This document shows positions 16,684 to 24,219 of a stretch of 43,518 nt of DNA, one piece after another. Below the pieces are notes generated by a model. The model saw nothing but the letters and a program-made list of their open reading frames with translations, made no database searches and was not told where the DNA came from. The DNA lies in the NCBI GenBank assembly GCA_014534425.1, contig JACVRN010000035.1, positions 1-43,518 on the forward strand, read 5' to 3'. This stretch comes from Pyrinomonadaceae bacterium. Its GTDB lineage: Bacteria > Acidobacteriota > Blastocatellia > Pyrinomonadales > Pyrinomonadaceae. The stretch's first letter is position 1. Each line of letters starts with the position of its first letter. The position numbers and the translations under genes were made by a program.

Positions 16684-16788
16684 ATGTATCTCCGCTACTT
16701 GAAGAAGGGAGGCCGCCTGCGCGCCTCGTTGAATGTAAGCCTGCGCGCTCCGCTTAAGGGGCAGGCAAGGGGGGAATCTCGGAATTGA
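16684..16788 (+). CDS. Possible Arg/Lys-rich leader peptide overlapping the speA start
   Basis: An ATG at 16684 opens a 34-codon frame with six arginine and three lysine codons. Its TGA (16786-16788) overlaps the TTG start of speA (16785-16787), the classic geometry of translational coupling. A GCCTGC/GCAGGC hairpin (16739-16744 with 16761-16766) lies just before the speA ribosome binding site, inside this frame. A basic peptide in front of an arginine-consuming enzyme would suit arginine sensing. The frame is also open from ATG 16540 (83 codons including the stop). No good binding site precedes 16684, so this may be chance. Confidence 0.25.
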   Translation: MYLRYLKKGGRLRASLNVSLRAPLKGQARGESRN

Positions 16789-18719
16789 CCACGGCCATCG
16801 AACAGACGGTTGAAACGTATGGCATAGAGAATTGGGGAGCCGGTTACTTTGACGTTAACCGCAAGGGCAATCTCATAGTCCATCCGGTGGAAAATGACAG
16901 CCGCGCGGCGGATTTGAAAGAGATTATAGACGACCTGCGCCGTCGCGGCATCACTACGCCCGTACTGCTCAGGTTTCCGCAACTCATCGCCGGGCAGGTG
17001 CGAAAATTGCAGCGCGCCTTCAGTAAATCGATACGCGAGTTCGAGTATCAGGGCGCGCACATGTGCGTCTATCCCATGAAGGTCAACCAGCAGCGCGCGG
17101 TCATCGAAGAGTACTTGCGCGAAGGCACGCGCTACGACTTCGGACTCGAAGCAGGCTCCAAGGCAGAGCTTTACGCCGCGCTCGCTATGGATCAATCCTC
17201 GGACAGCCTGCTGGTGCTGAACGGCTTCAAGGACGAAGAGTTCATCAAGCTCGCCTTCATAGGCGCGAAGGCTGGCAAGCGCATAGTCATCGTCATAGAA
17301 AAACTTTCGGAGTTGGATCACATCCTTCGCATCTCGGAAGACTATGAAGGTGCGCTGCCAATGGTAGGCATGCGCGTCAAGCTCTATTCAAAAGGCTCCG
17401 GTCGATGGGAGAAGTCGGGCGGCGAGGCTGCCAAGTTCGGCCTCACCACCACGGAGATTCTTGAAGTTATAGGTCGCATGCGCGAAGCCGACCGCATAGA
17501 CATGCTCAAGCTCTTGCACTTTCACATAGGCTCGCAGCTTACAGACATCAAGCGCATCAAGAACGCCATGAAAGAGGCCGCGCGCGTCTACGCCAAAGTG
17601 CGGCAGATGAAAGTTCCGATTGACCTGTTGGACGTTGGCGGCGGCATGGCCGTTGACTACGATGGCTCCAAGACGGCCTTCGACTCTTCAGCTAACTACA
17701 CGGCGCAGGAGTTCGCCAACGACGTTATCTACACCATTAAGACCGTCTGCGACGACGAGAACGTTCCACACCCTACGATTATTCAAGAGTCGGGCCGGTA
17801 CCTCGCGGCCTATCACGCCATTATCGTCACCAACGTCGTTGACGAAATTGAAACCGTCGTCGAAGACATCTCGCCTATGGAGATTGAAGACGACGACCCG
17901 CAGGTGGTGGTCGAACTCGGAGACCTGCGCGAGACCATCTCCGTTAAGAACTACAGGGAGTATTACCACGACGCGCTCGAACATCGTGAAGAGTTGTTCA
18001 CGCTCTTCAATCTCGGGCTGATTTCACTCGAAGACCGCGCCAAGGGCGAAGTCCTCTTCTGGGACGTGTGCGAGCGCGCGGACAAGTACGCGCAGGCCGC
18101 CAAGTACATTTCGGAAGAGTTCGACGACCTGCGCCGTCTTTTGTGCGCCAAGTACCTGACGAACTTTTCCGTCTTCCGCTCTGTGCCGGATCACTGGGCG
18201 CTCGACCAACTCTTTCCCATCGTGCCGATTCACGGGCTGAACAAACAGCCTACTGAATACGCGACTCTGTGCGACATCACTTGTGATTCGGACGGCATCG
18301 TGGACAAGTTCGTAGACCTGCATGATGTCAAGCAGGTGCTTGAGCTTCACAAGCTCACGCCGGGCGAGCCGTACTACCTTGCCTTCATGCTCGTGGGCGC
18401 GTACCAAGAAGTGATGGGCAACAATCACAATCTCTTCGGCACGCCCAACGAGGCGCACATCTGGATTGACGAAGAGGGTTATCTGATTAGGAAAGTGATA
18501 CGCGGTACGACCGTGGGCCAGGCTGCGGAACGCGCACGCTATGAGCGCGGGCTGCTGCACGACGGTTTTCGTCGTCAGGTCGCGCAGCGCGTCAAGGACG
18601 AAGAACTCTCGGAGGCAGAAGCCGCCGAGATAATAGACTATTACGAATCGCGCTATGACGCTTACACCTACCTGGCCGTCAACGGCGACGAAGGACGCGG
18701 CAAGCGCAGACGAGAATAA
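16785..18719 (+). CDS. speA: Biosynthetic arginine decarboxylase
   Basis: Protein of 644 residues, the usual SpeA length (about 630-660). It decarboxylates L-arginine to agmatine, the first step of polyamine synthesis, using PLP in an alanine-racemase-type barrel. The PLP lysine is Lys99 in CVYPMKVNQQ, followed by the typical glycine-rich LLDVGGGMAVDYDG, HFHIGSQLTDI and ESGRYLAAYHA regions. The C-terminal extension characteristic of SpeA is present. A stop at 16755 and the conserved N-terminus YGIENWG leave TTG 16785 as the only reasonable start; AAGGGGGG lies about 10 bases before it. Next come a unit-repeat hairpin and the DHS-like gene on the same strand, so a polyamine operon is likely. 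Confidence 0.95.
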   Translation: MTTAIEQTVETYGIENWGAGYFDVNRKGNLIVHPVENDSRAADLKEIIDDLRRRGITTPVLLRFPQLIAGQVRKLQRAFSKSIREFEYQGAHMCVYPMKVNQQRAVIEEYLREGTRYDFGLEAGSKAELYAALAMDQSSDSLLVLNGFKDEEFIKLAFIGAKAGKRIVIVIEKLSELDHILRISEDYEGALPMVGMRVKLYSKGSGRWEKSGGEAAKFGLTTTEILEVIGRMREADRIDMLKLLHFHIGSQLTDIKRIKNAMKEAARVYAKVRQMKVPIDLLDVGGGMAVDYDGSKTAFDSSANYTAQEFANDVIYTIKTVCDDENVPHPTIIQESGRYLAAYHAIIVTNVVDEIETVVEDISPMEIEDDDPQVVVELGDLRETISVKNYREYYHDALEHREELFTLFNLGLISLEDRAKGEVLFWDVCERADKYAQAAKYISEEFDDLRRLLCAKYLTNFSVFRSVPDHWALDQLFPIVPIHGLNKQPTEYATLCDITCDSDGIVDKFVDLHDVKQVLELHKLTPGEPYYLAFMLVGAYQEVMGNNHNLFGTPNEAHIWIDEEGYLIRKVIRGTTVGQAAERARYERGLLHDGFRRQVAQRVKDEELSEAEAAEIIDYYESRYDAYTYLAVNGDEGRGKRRRE

Positions 18720-18807
18720 AGCAGCCGTCAGCAATCAGCATTCAGCATTCAGTAAAAGCAAGAAGGTCTTTACTGATAGCTGAAGGCTGAAGGCTGATAG
18801 CTGTTTT
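18720..18807. repeat. Heptad-unit (GCTGANN) hairpin, copy A
   Basis: The arms are tandem 7-bp units: RTCAGCN-type on the left and GCTGANN-type on the right, pairing over about 35 bp with TCAGTAAA/TTTACTGA at the tip and mismatches only at the variable unit positions. The loop contains AAAAGCAAG, shared with copies at 20.8, 30.3 and 34.2 kb. It lies directly after the speA stop and ends in TTTT just before the DHS-like ribosome binding site. Confidence 0.85.
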
Positions 18808-18820
18808 GGAGATTGAACGT

Positions 18821-19882
18821 ATGGTGACTCAGCGAAAACCTAAACCCTCTAAGTACCTGACCGTGCCGACGCGGCCCATCCAGGTGGATCGTGACCGTTC
18901 GGTGGCGGGGCTGCTGGAAAAGATGGAGGGCACCGGTCTAGGGGCGCGCCAACTGGCCGAGGCGCATCGTATCTGGCTGGACATGCTCGGCGACAACACG
19001 ACCGTTTTCGTAGCCGCTTCCGGCGCGCTCATCCCTTCGGGCATGCGCCGCCTGCTGGCCTACGTCATCAAGAATCGCTTCGTTGACGTGCTTGTGCTCT
19101 CAGGCTCTATACTCTTTCATGACCTGCACGAGACGCTGGGCCGCCATCACTTTCAGGCGCATCCTTCCATGACGGATGCCGAGTTGGAAGCTTCGCAGAT
19201 TAACCGCATGTGGGACTTGCTGGCCTCTGACGAAGAGTACCGCGAGGCGGACGAGTGGGTCGGAGGCTTCACCAACCAGTTAGACCAGACTAGGCCATAT
19301 TCCACGCGCGAGTTTCTTCATTTATTGGGACGCGAGCTAGCCGAAATCGCTTCCGAAGACGGCGTTCTGACTTCAGCCTACAAGGCGCGTGTTCCCGTCT
19401 TCTGTCCTAACATCGCAAACAGTTCCATTGCCGTAGGCATTGCTGGCTCCCGCTTCGAGAAGAAGAACAATTTCCAGTTCGACATTGTGCAGGACGTTCT
19501 AGACATGACGCAGATTAGCGCGCGTGCGCGTGTCTCAGGCGTCATCAACCTCGGCGGCGGCACCGCAAAGAACTTCATACAGCAAACGGAAGTCTCCACA
19601 AGCATCTTCAAGATTCCGGCGCGAGGCCACAAGTACGCGATTACGGTTTCAACGGACGCGCCGCACCCGGGCGGGCGCTCCGCTTCCACCTTCAGCGACG
19701 ATTCCCTTCTCTTCGGCAAACTGGCGCGCGGCGCACTGACGGCTTACGTCAACTGCGACGCGACCATAGCGCTCCCCATCCTGGTCACAGCGCTCTCGCA
19801 AACCGCCGCCAAGTACATGAAGGGACGCAAACGCCCCAACTTCACCTTCATGGGCAAAGACCTGACAATCGAAGTGCCGTAA
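18821..19882 (+). CDS. Deoxyhypusine-synthase-like protein (polyamine transferase family)
   Basis: ATG 18821 (GGAG 9 bases upstream) gives 353 residues; the frame is open from TTG 18806. The sequence follows the deoxyhypusine synthase fold (human enzyme 369 residues) with its NAD-binding segments (FVAASGALIPSGMRRLLAYVI, VSGVINLGGGTAKNF, ITVSTDAPHPGGRSAS) and the catalytic-lysine motif SLLFGKLARGA, with Lys300 where the eukaryotic enzyme forms its imine with the aminobutyl group. Bacteria lack eIF5A, so the product cannot be hypusine. The family transfers a four-carbon aminobutyl group, and here, between speA and speB, the acceptor is more likely a small polyamine (for example to make homospermidine). 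That is inference from context. An intrinsic terminator follows. Confidence 0.85.
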   Translation: MVTQRKPKPSKYLTVPTRPIQVDRDRSVAGLLEKMEGTGLGARQLAEAHRIWLDMLGDNTTVFVAASGALIPSGMRRLLAYVIKNRFVDVLVLSGSILFHDLHETLGRHHFQAHPSMTDAELEASQINRMWDLLASDEEYREADEWVGGFTNQLDQTRPYSTREFLHLLGRELAEIASEDGVLTSAYKARVPVFCPNIANSSIAVGIAGSRFEKKNNFQFDIVQDVLDMTQISARARVSGVINLGGGTAKNFIQQTEVSTSIFKIPARGHKYAITVSTDAPHPGGRSASTFSDDSLLFGKLARGALTAYVNCDATIALPILVTALSQTAAKYMKGRKRPNFTFMGKDLTIEVP

Positions 19883-19909
19883 AAGCTGAAGGCAGAAGGC
19901 AGAATTCCG

Positions 19910-19956
19910 AAAGCCAGCACTCAGTAGCTCACTTCTACTGACTGCTGGCTTTTTCA
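19910..19956 (+). terminator. Intrinsic terminator after the DHS-like gene
   Basis: An 18-bp stem (19910-19927 with 19935-19952, one mismatch) with a 7-base loop is followed by TTTTTC. It closes the speA-DHS transcription unit before the separately promoted MerR gene. The upstream GAAGGCAGAAGGCAG is another short direct repeat. Confidence 0.8.
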
Positions 19957-19988
19957 TTAGCTGAATTACTTTTTTCAAAAAAAAGCTC

Positions 19989-20019
19989 TTGACCCTGACG
20001 TTGCGTCAGGCTTTAGCAT
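19989..20019 (+). promoter_or_regulatory. MerR-type promoter/operator with 19-bp spacer and central dyad
   Basis: TTGACC (19989-19994) and TAGCAT (20014-20019) are 19 bases apart, the over-long spacing typical of MerR-controlled promoters. The spacer holds a perfect 7-bp dyad CCTGACG-TTG-CGTCAGG (19994-20010). The regulator gene begins 24 bases downstream, so autoregulation is the simplest reading: the bound regulator untwists the promoter when its ligand is present. Confidence 0.82.
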
Positions 20020-20042
20020 CTGTGGTTGAGAAGGGAGACTTG

Positions 20043-20792
20043 ATGATTAAGACGAGTAATCTGTATCAGGCGAGCGAGTTTGCGAGGATGACGGGCGTGA
20101 CTGTGAGGGCGCTGCACCATTACGACCGGCTGGGGTTGTTGAAGCCTAGCGGGCGGTCGGCTGCGGGTTATCGCCTGTACGGCGAGCGGGACTTTGCGCG
20201 GCTGCAACAGATTGTGACGTTGAAATTCCTGGGGCTGCCTCTAAAACAGATAAAGAGCCTTCTTGAACGGGACGCGCTGGATTTGACGGCTACGCTTCGC
20301 ATGCAGAGAGAGATGCTAGCCGAGCGCAGGCGGCAGATTGAGGCGGCCATCGAAGCGATTAAGCGCGCAGAGCGGCAGATGGCTTCGGAGTCGGAACCGG
20401 ATTGGGAGGCGCTGGCTAAAATAATCGAGGTGATTGAAATGCAGAATAACTGGGACTGGGTAAAGAAGTATTACACGGAAGAGCAACTGGCGGAGTTGTC
20501 CGCGCGCGGGACTCCAGAAGTTCTGGAACGCGGGCAGCGCGAATGGGCCGCGCTAATAAAGGAAGTCGAGCAGGCCATCAGCGAAGGCGTCGATCCGGCG
20601 AGCGAACGCGCGCAGGCTCTCGCCGCAAGATGGAAAGCGCTGATTGAAGATTTCACGGGCGGGAACCCGGAAATCCTTGCGAGCCTCAAACGCCTCTACG
20701 CGGATCAGGCCAACTGGCCCGCCGGAGCGCAACGGCCTTACACGGATGAAGTCAGCGCCTTCATCTCAAAAGCAGCAGCAAGTGATAAGTGA
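20043..20792 (+). CDS. MerR-family regulator with TipAS ligand-binding domain
   Basis: ATG 20043, 5 bases after GGGAG, gives 249 residues; the frame extends upstream through the promoter and that part is not coding. Residues 10-80 are a MerR winged helix (YQASEFARMTGVTVRALHHYDRLGLLKPSGRSAAGYRLYGERDF, described by its ends). A coiled-coil dimer helix follows, then a C-terminal TipAS domain (KKYYTEEQLAEL..., ..W.ALIEDFTGGNPE..). TipAS domains bind diverse small molecules, often antibiotics, covalently or not. It stands between the DHS-like and speB genes, so it may respond to a polyamine-related ligand or be an unrelated drug sensor. The final codons (SDK-stop) are formed by the AGTGATAAGTGA end of the adjoining repeat. 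Confidence 0.9.
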   Translation: MIKTSNLYQASEFARMTGVTVRALHHYDRLGLLKPSGRSAAGYRLYGERDFARLQQIVTLKFLGLPLKQIKSLLERDALDLTATLRMQREMLAERRRQIEAAIEAIKRAERQMASESEPDWEALAKIIEVIEMQNNWDWVKKYYTEEQLAELSARGTPEVLERGQREWAALIKEVEQAISEGVDPASERAQALAARWKALIEDFTGGNPEILASLKRLYADQANWPAGAQRPYTDEVSAFISKAAASDK

Positions 20793-20904
20793 AGAAAAAA
20801 GCAATCAGCCATCAGCTTTCAGCAATTAGCAAAAGCAAGTTGTCTTCTGCTGATTGCTGACTGCTATCTCTTGCTCGTCACTTGTCACTCGTCACTTGTC
20901 ACTT
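20781..20904. repeat. Heptad-unit hairpin, copy B, with both outer flanks
   Basis: This copy has the inner TCAGC/GCTGA unit hairpin with the AAAAGCAAG loop, and on its outside AGTGATAAGTGA (20781-20792) on the left and four GTCACTT-type units (20877-20904) on the right, which pair with each other. The left flank includes the MerR stop codon. The right end lies about 12 bases before the speB start. Confidence 0.8.
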
Positions 20905-20916
20905 TAAACTGTCCTC

Positions 20917-21849
20917 ATGTCTGAATCAGCATCTCTTCCAATGAACTTCGGCGGGATTGCCGAAGAGGAGTTCAGCAGTTTCGAGGGGGCGCGCATACTC
21001 GTTTGGCCCGTCTCTTATGAGGGCACCGTGTCTTACGGGACGGGGACAGGGCGAGGTGCGGAGGCCATCATTGACGCTTCGCGCAACATGGAGCTTTACG
21101 ACGAAGAGACGGATGCTGAGGTCTACAAGATTGGCATTCACACGGTCGCGGAGACGCCTTCGGTTGAGCCGCCAGAGGCGATGATGAAATCGCTTTATGA
21201 AAGAGCGCGCGAGCTAGTCTCGACGGGAAAATTCGTGGCGATGATAGGCGGCGAGCATAGCGTGAGCGCGCCTGTGATTCGCGCGCACGCCGAAGCCTAT
21301 AAAAATCTCTCCGTGCTACAGATTGACGCGCACGCGGACTTGCGCGACACCTACGACAGCACGCCGCACTCGCATGCTTCCATCATGGCGCGCGTGGTTA
21401 AGGACATGCAGATTCCTTCCGTGCAATGCGGCATACGCTCTATCTCTGCGGAAGAGGCGCGCATGCTTGACCGTTATCCCACGCGCATCTTCTGGGCTAA
21501 AGACATTGTGGGGCGCACGGACTGGTGGGACGAGGCCGTGGACTCTCTGACCGAGAATGTTTACCTGACCGTTGACATTGACGGGCTTGACCCGTCGCTG
21601 GTGGCGCAGACGGGGACGCCTGAGCCGGGCGGGCTTGGATGGTATGAGACCGTTGGGCTGATTCGCACCCTCGCGCGCAAGCGCCGCATAGTCGGCCTTG
21701 ATTTAACAGAGTACTCTTATGTGGAAGGACAGACGGCCTCGGCTTTCCTCTGCGCCAAGCTCATATACAAGTCGCTCGCCTTCATCTTCGAGAGCGAGAC
21801 CGAGCGCGTGCGCGGCTCAAACAAACAATCATCCAAGGCGCGAGCGTGA
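20917..21849 (+). CDS. speB: Agmatinase/ureohydrolase family protein
   Basis: Protein of 310 residues (family 290-320). It should hydrolyse agmatine to putrescine and urea with a binuclear manganese site: GGEHS (His114), DAHADLRD (Asp137, His139, Asp141) and DIDGLDPS (Asp220, Asp222) supply all six ligands. Aminopropylagmatine is a possible alternative substrate, as in thermophiles with a SpeA-SpeE-SpeB route, but no aminopropyltransferase is visible here. No clear ribosome binding site precedes ATG 20917, and the repeat element ends only about 12 bases upstream, so the start or leader may be unusual. It completes the arginine-to-putrescine route begun by speA. Confidence 0.9.
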   Translation: MSESASLPMNFGGIAEEEFSSFEGARILVWPVSYEGTVSYGTGTGRGAEAIIDASRNMELYDEETDAEVYKIGIHTVAETPSVEPPEAMMKSLYERARELVSTGKFVAMIGGEHSVSAPVIRAHAEAYKNLSVLQIDAHADLRDTYDSTPHSHASIMARVVKDMQIPSVQCGIRSISAEEARMLDRYPTRIFWAKDIVGRTDWWDEAVDSLTENVYLTVDIDGLDPSLVAQTGTPEPGGLGWYETVGLIRTLARKRRIVGLDLTEYSYVEGQTASAFLCAKLIYKSLAFIFESETERVRGSNKQSSKARA

Positions 21850-22073
21850 AGTTAAGCGAGCTTAACTTTTATCTGCGCTCCATCTCGCTTCAAATTTTTG
21901 AAGAATAATCCGACCACTCCAACGACCCTCACGGCAATGGCCCGCATCTGAGTGCCAAAATCGCGGACTGAACAGAAGGCGCGCCGACTGCTCTTCTGAA
22001 TACCGGACTGTCATCAAGAGCGCCTCCCCAAGCTCTCCATTCAAGCTTTCACTGTTTGATAAGGAGCAGGCCC

Positions 22074-22898
22074 ATGTCCAGGCACATCACTTCTCTTGAT
22101 AGCATACACGTAGAATCTCCCAGCGAAGCCGACTGGGATTCCATGAGGGGCAACGAGCAGGTTCGCTTCTGCGAGCACTGTCGGCGTAGCGTTTACAACC
22201 TGTCGGAGATGACGCGGCACGAAGCGCTGCGGCTCGTCAGAAACTCTGATGGCCGCCTGTGCATGCGCTATGTTCGCCCCTTGGAGGACACGGATAAAAG
22301 TTTCGCTCTTCCCGCAGAGCTTTATCGCATCACTCGCCGCGCATCGCGCCTGGCAGCCGGGGCTTTCACAGCCGTTCTGAGCCTTGCGGCGGCAGCAGCC
22401 GCGCAGACGACTTCGTCCGGCGGAGATTCTACAGTCGCAGCAACAGAGATAGCCGTGCCGGAAAACATGAATGACAACAAGACGGATCGGACGGTGCTGA
22501 TGTTTCTGACGGAAGCGAGCAGCGCCGATATTGTGCGCTCTTTGATAAAAGCTGGCGCGAGAGTAAATCTCAAGGACGACGATGGCGACACGGCTTTGAT
22601 GAGGGCCGCATCTCTGGAAGAGAGCGCAATCCTTCAGTTTTTGATTGAGGAGAAGGCGAAGGTCAACGACAGTAATAAATCTGGCGAGACGGCTTTGATG
22701 AAAGCCGCAGAGGACGGCTTGGCGGCAAACGTCAGAGCGCTCGTCATGGCGGGCGCGGATGTCAACTTCAGAGATAACGACGGCGAGACCGCTCTCTCCA
22801 GGGCGCTCTATGATGAGAACGAGGAGATTGTAGAGATGCTCAAATCCTTCGGGGCCACGCAAGACTTCTCGCCGGACGACGAAAGCACGGAGAATTAG
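22074..22898 (+). CDS. Ankyrin-repeat membrane protein with N-terminal cysteine motif
   Basis: ATG 22074 (AAGGAG 8 bases upstream) gives 274 residues. The N-terminal part (residues 15-70) has ADWDSM...VRFCEHCRRSVYNLSEMT...GRLCMRY, with Cys33, Cys36 and Cys63. This WxxM/RFCxxC/VyNlS pattern recurs at the N-terminus of many acidobacterial and Bacteroidota regulatory or membrane proteins. A single hydrophobic segment (92-110) follows, then four ankyrin repeats (about 125-262, each with D.DG.TALM.A). So a cytosolic cysteine module is linked through one membrane pass to an exported ankyrin stack. The function is probably protein-protein interaction; no enzyme domain is present. Confidence 0.82.
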   Translation: MSRHITSLDSIHVESPSEADWDSMRGNEQVRFCEHCRRSVYNLSEMTRHEALRLVRNSDGRLCMRYVRPLEDTDKSFALPAELYRITRRASRLAAGAFTAVLSLAAAAAAQTTSSGGDSTVAATEIAVPENMNDNKTDRTVLMFLTEASSADIVRSLIKAGARVNLKDDDGDTALMRAASLEESAILQFLIEEKAKVNDSNKSGETALMKAAEDGLAANVRALVMAGADVNFRDNDGETALSRALYDENEEIVEMLKSFGATQDFSPDDESTEN

Positions 22899-22919
22899 AT
22901 TTGAAAGCGCACGGCGGCT

Positions 22920-24203
22920 TCAGGCTCTCAAAATCGGCTGCGCCTGGCTGGCGCGTATAGCTTCGGGCAGTTGGCGGTGCGTGCTCATCATGAAGGCGGA
23001 GGTCGAAGAGAGCATGGCGTTGCCGTGCGTCGCCGCGAGCCGCACGAAGCGGCTGAAGATGGAAGAGCCGTAGTAGTAGCCGTCCTTGAGGCTCACCAGA
23101 ACGTCCGCAGGATGACGCACGCGCTCGCCCTGAAGCGACTGGTAAAGATTCTCAAGCGCGTCTGGGTAAACGTGATCGGACGTGCGCGCAAGCCACGCTT
23201 CGCCCGAAGCGAACCCTTCACCATCCGTCAAGCCTTCGGCAGAAAGCGCGCTCGCAATCCCGCCTAGTTGCAGTGGGTCATTCTCAATCTGTTCGTAACG
23301 ATAGAAGGTCTCGCCCCCGTCCCTTTGGCGGCGATGAATGCGCTCCTTGCCTCGCTCTCCGCGAACGACCACCACGTCCTTGCCTTCACGAAAGAGAGAG
23401 AAGTCCACGCCCTCAAGCTCTACCAGAGAGTCCGCGAGCGTAGAAGCAGCCTCTTCGTCAGCGCAGTAGAGCGCGGAGAAGCCAATCAACCCGAAGGCCG
23501 GAAGAGCCACGCGACGAGAAGCGCGACGGTCAAACTTTTCCGCCAACTCGTAGCCGCGCTTGCGAAGGTGCGTTTGAAGATGCACGCGGCGGTTCTCTTC
23601 GAGGTTCATGCCGTGGTCGGAGAAGACCACGATTTCCGTCTCTGTTCCGCAACTCTTTTGAATCTCGCGCAGGATTTTGTCCAGAGACTCCAGCGCCACA
23701 TCCAAGCGCTCGCGCCCGCGTATGTGAAGCAGCCCGTCCGTCCCCTTGAGGAAAGCGAAGTAGTCGCGCGTTTGCGGAGCCTGGCGAAAGCGCTCGCGGA
23801 AGCGGCGCATGTCCGCGCGCCAAACCATCTCAGGCGCAACGTAAACCAGGTACTCAAAGGGCAAAGGCTCCTGGTAATCAAGCTCGTCCATGTAGCTCGA
23901 CGGCACCTTGTCGGGCGTGCGACGGCCAATGTACTTGCCCACGCCGCCGCGCATCTCGCGCGTGTTGCGGTCGAAGTACAGGCTCTCGTACCCTAGCGGA
24001 GCAGACGCCCTCATCATCGTTGAGAGCGCTATGTTCGTCATCGTAGGAAAAGGCGAGAGCAGTCTTGAGGGCTTGTTGAAGTTGTCGAAAAGCCCTCGCC
24101 CTTTAGCGGCCTGCATCACAGGCAGAGGCACGCCGTCCAGACAAAGCAGCAGCCTGCGCGGCCTTTCCTCCCCGGCCCTCTTGCTCGTTCCGTTATTCTT
24201 CAT
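22920..24203 (-). CDS. Alkaline-phosphatase-superfamily hydrolase
   Basis: Starting at ATG 24203 gives 427 residues; a longer frame from 24248 would overlap the upstream stop. It follows the type I phosphodiesterase/nucleotide pyrophosphatase pattern: LLLCLDGVP with metal Asp23, the nucleophile-threonine region FPTMTNIALS (about 52-61), KGTDGLLHIRG, and the metal site FSDHGMNLEE. The family cleaves phosphomono- or phosphodiesters, or transfers phosphate groups between lipids. No signal peptide is visible. The binding site is weak. It begins 17 bases after the TPR gene upstream, and the two look cotranscribed. The substrate cannot be told. Confidence 0.8.
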   Translation of the reverse strand: MKNNGTSKRAGEERPRRLLLCLDGVPLPVMQAAKGRGLFDNFNKPSRLLSPFPTMTNIALSTMMRASAPLGYESLYFDRNTREMRGGVGKYIGRRTPDKVPSSYMDELDYQEPLPFEYLVYVAPEMVWRADMRRFRERFRQAPQTRDYFAFLKGTDGLLHIRGRERLDVALESLDKILREIQKSCGTETEIVVFSDHGMNLEENRRVHLQTHLRKRGYELAEKFDRRASRRVALPAFGLIGFSALYCADEEAASTLADSLVELEGVDFSLFREGKDVVVVRGERGKERIHRRQRDGGETFYRYEQIENDPLQLGGIASALSAEGLTDGEGFASGEAWLARTSDHVYPDALENLYQSLQGERVRHPADVLVSLKDGYYYGSSIFSRFVRLAATHGNAMLSSTSAFMMSTHRQLPEAIRASQAQPILRA

Positions 24204-24219
24204 CTCGTTTGACCTATAC

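Noticed and set aside
18821..19882. True deoxyhypusine synthase acting on eIF5A
   Set aside because: The window and gene style are bacterial, and bacteria have EF-P instead of eIF5A, so the classical substrate is absent.
23268..23996. 242-codon open frame on the plus strand
   Set aside because: It is antisense to the alkaline-phosphatase-family gene and lacks a ribosome binding site and recognisable motifs.
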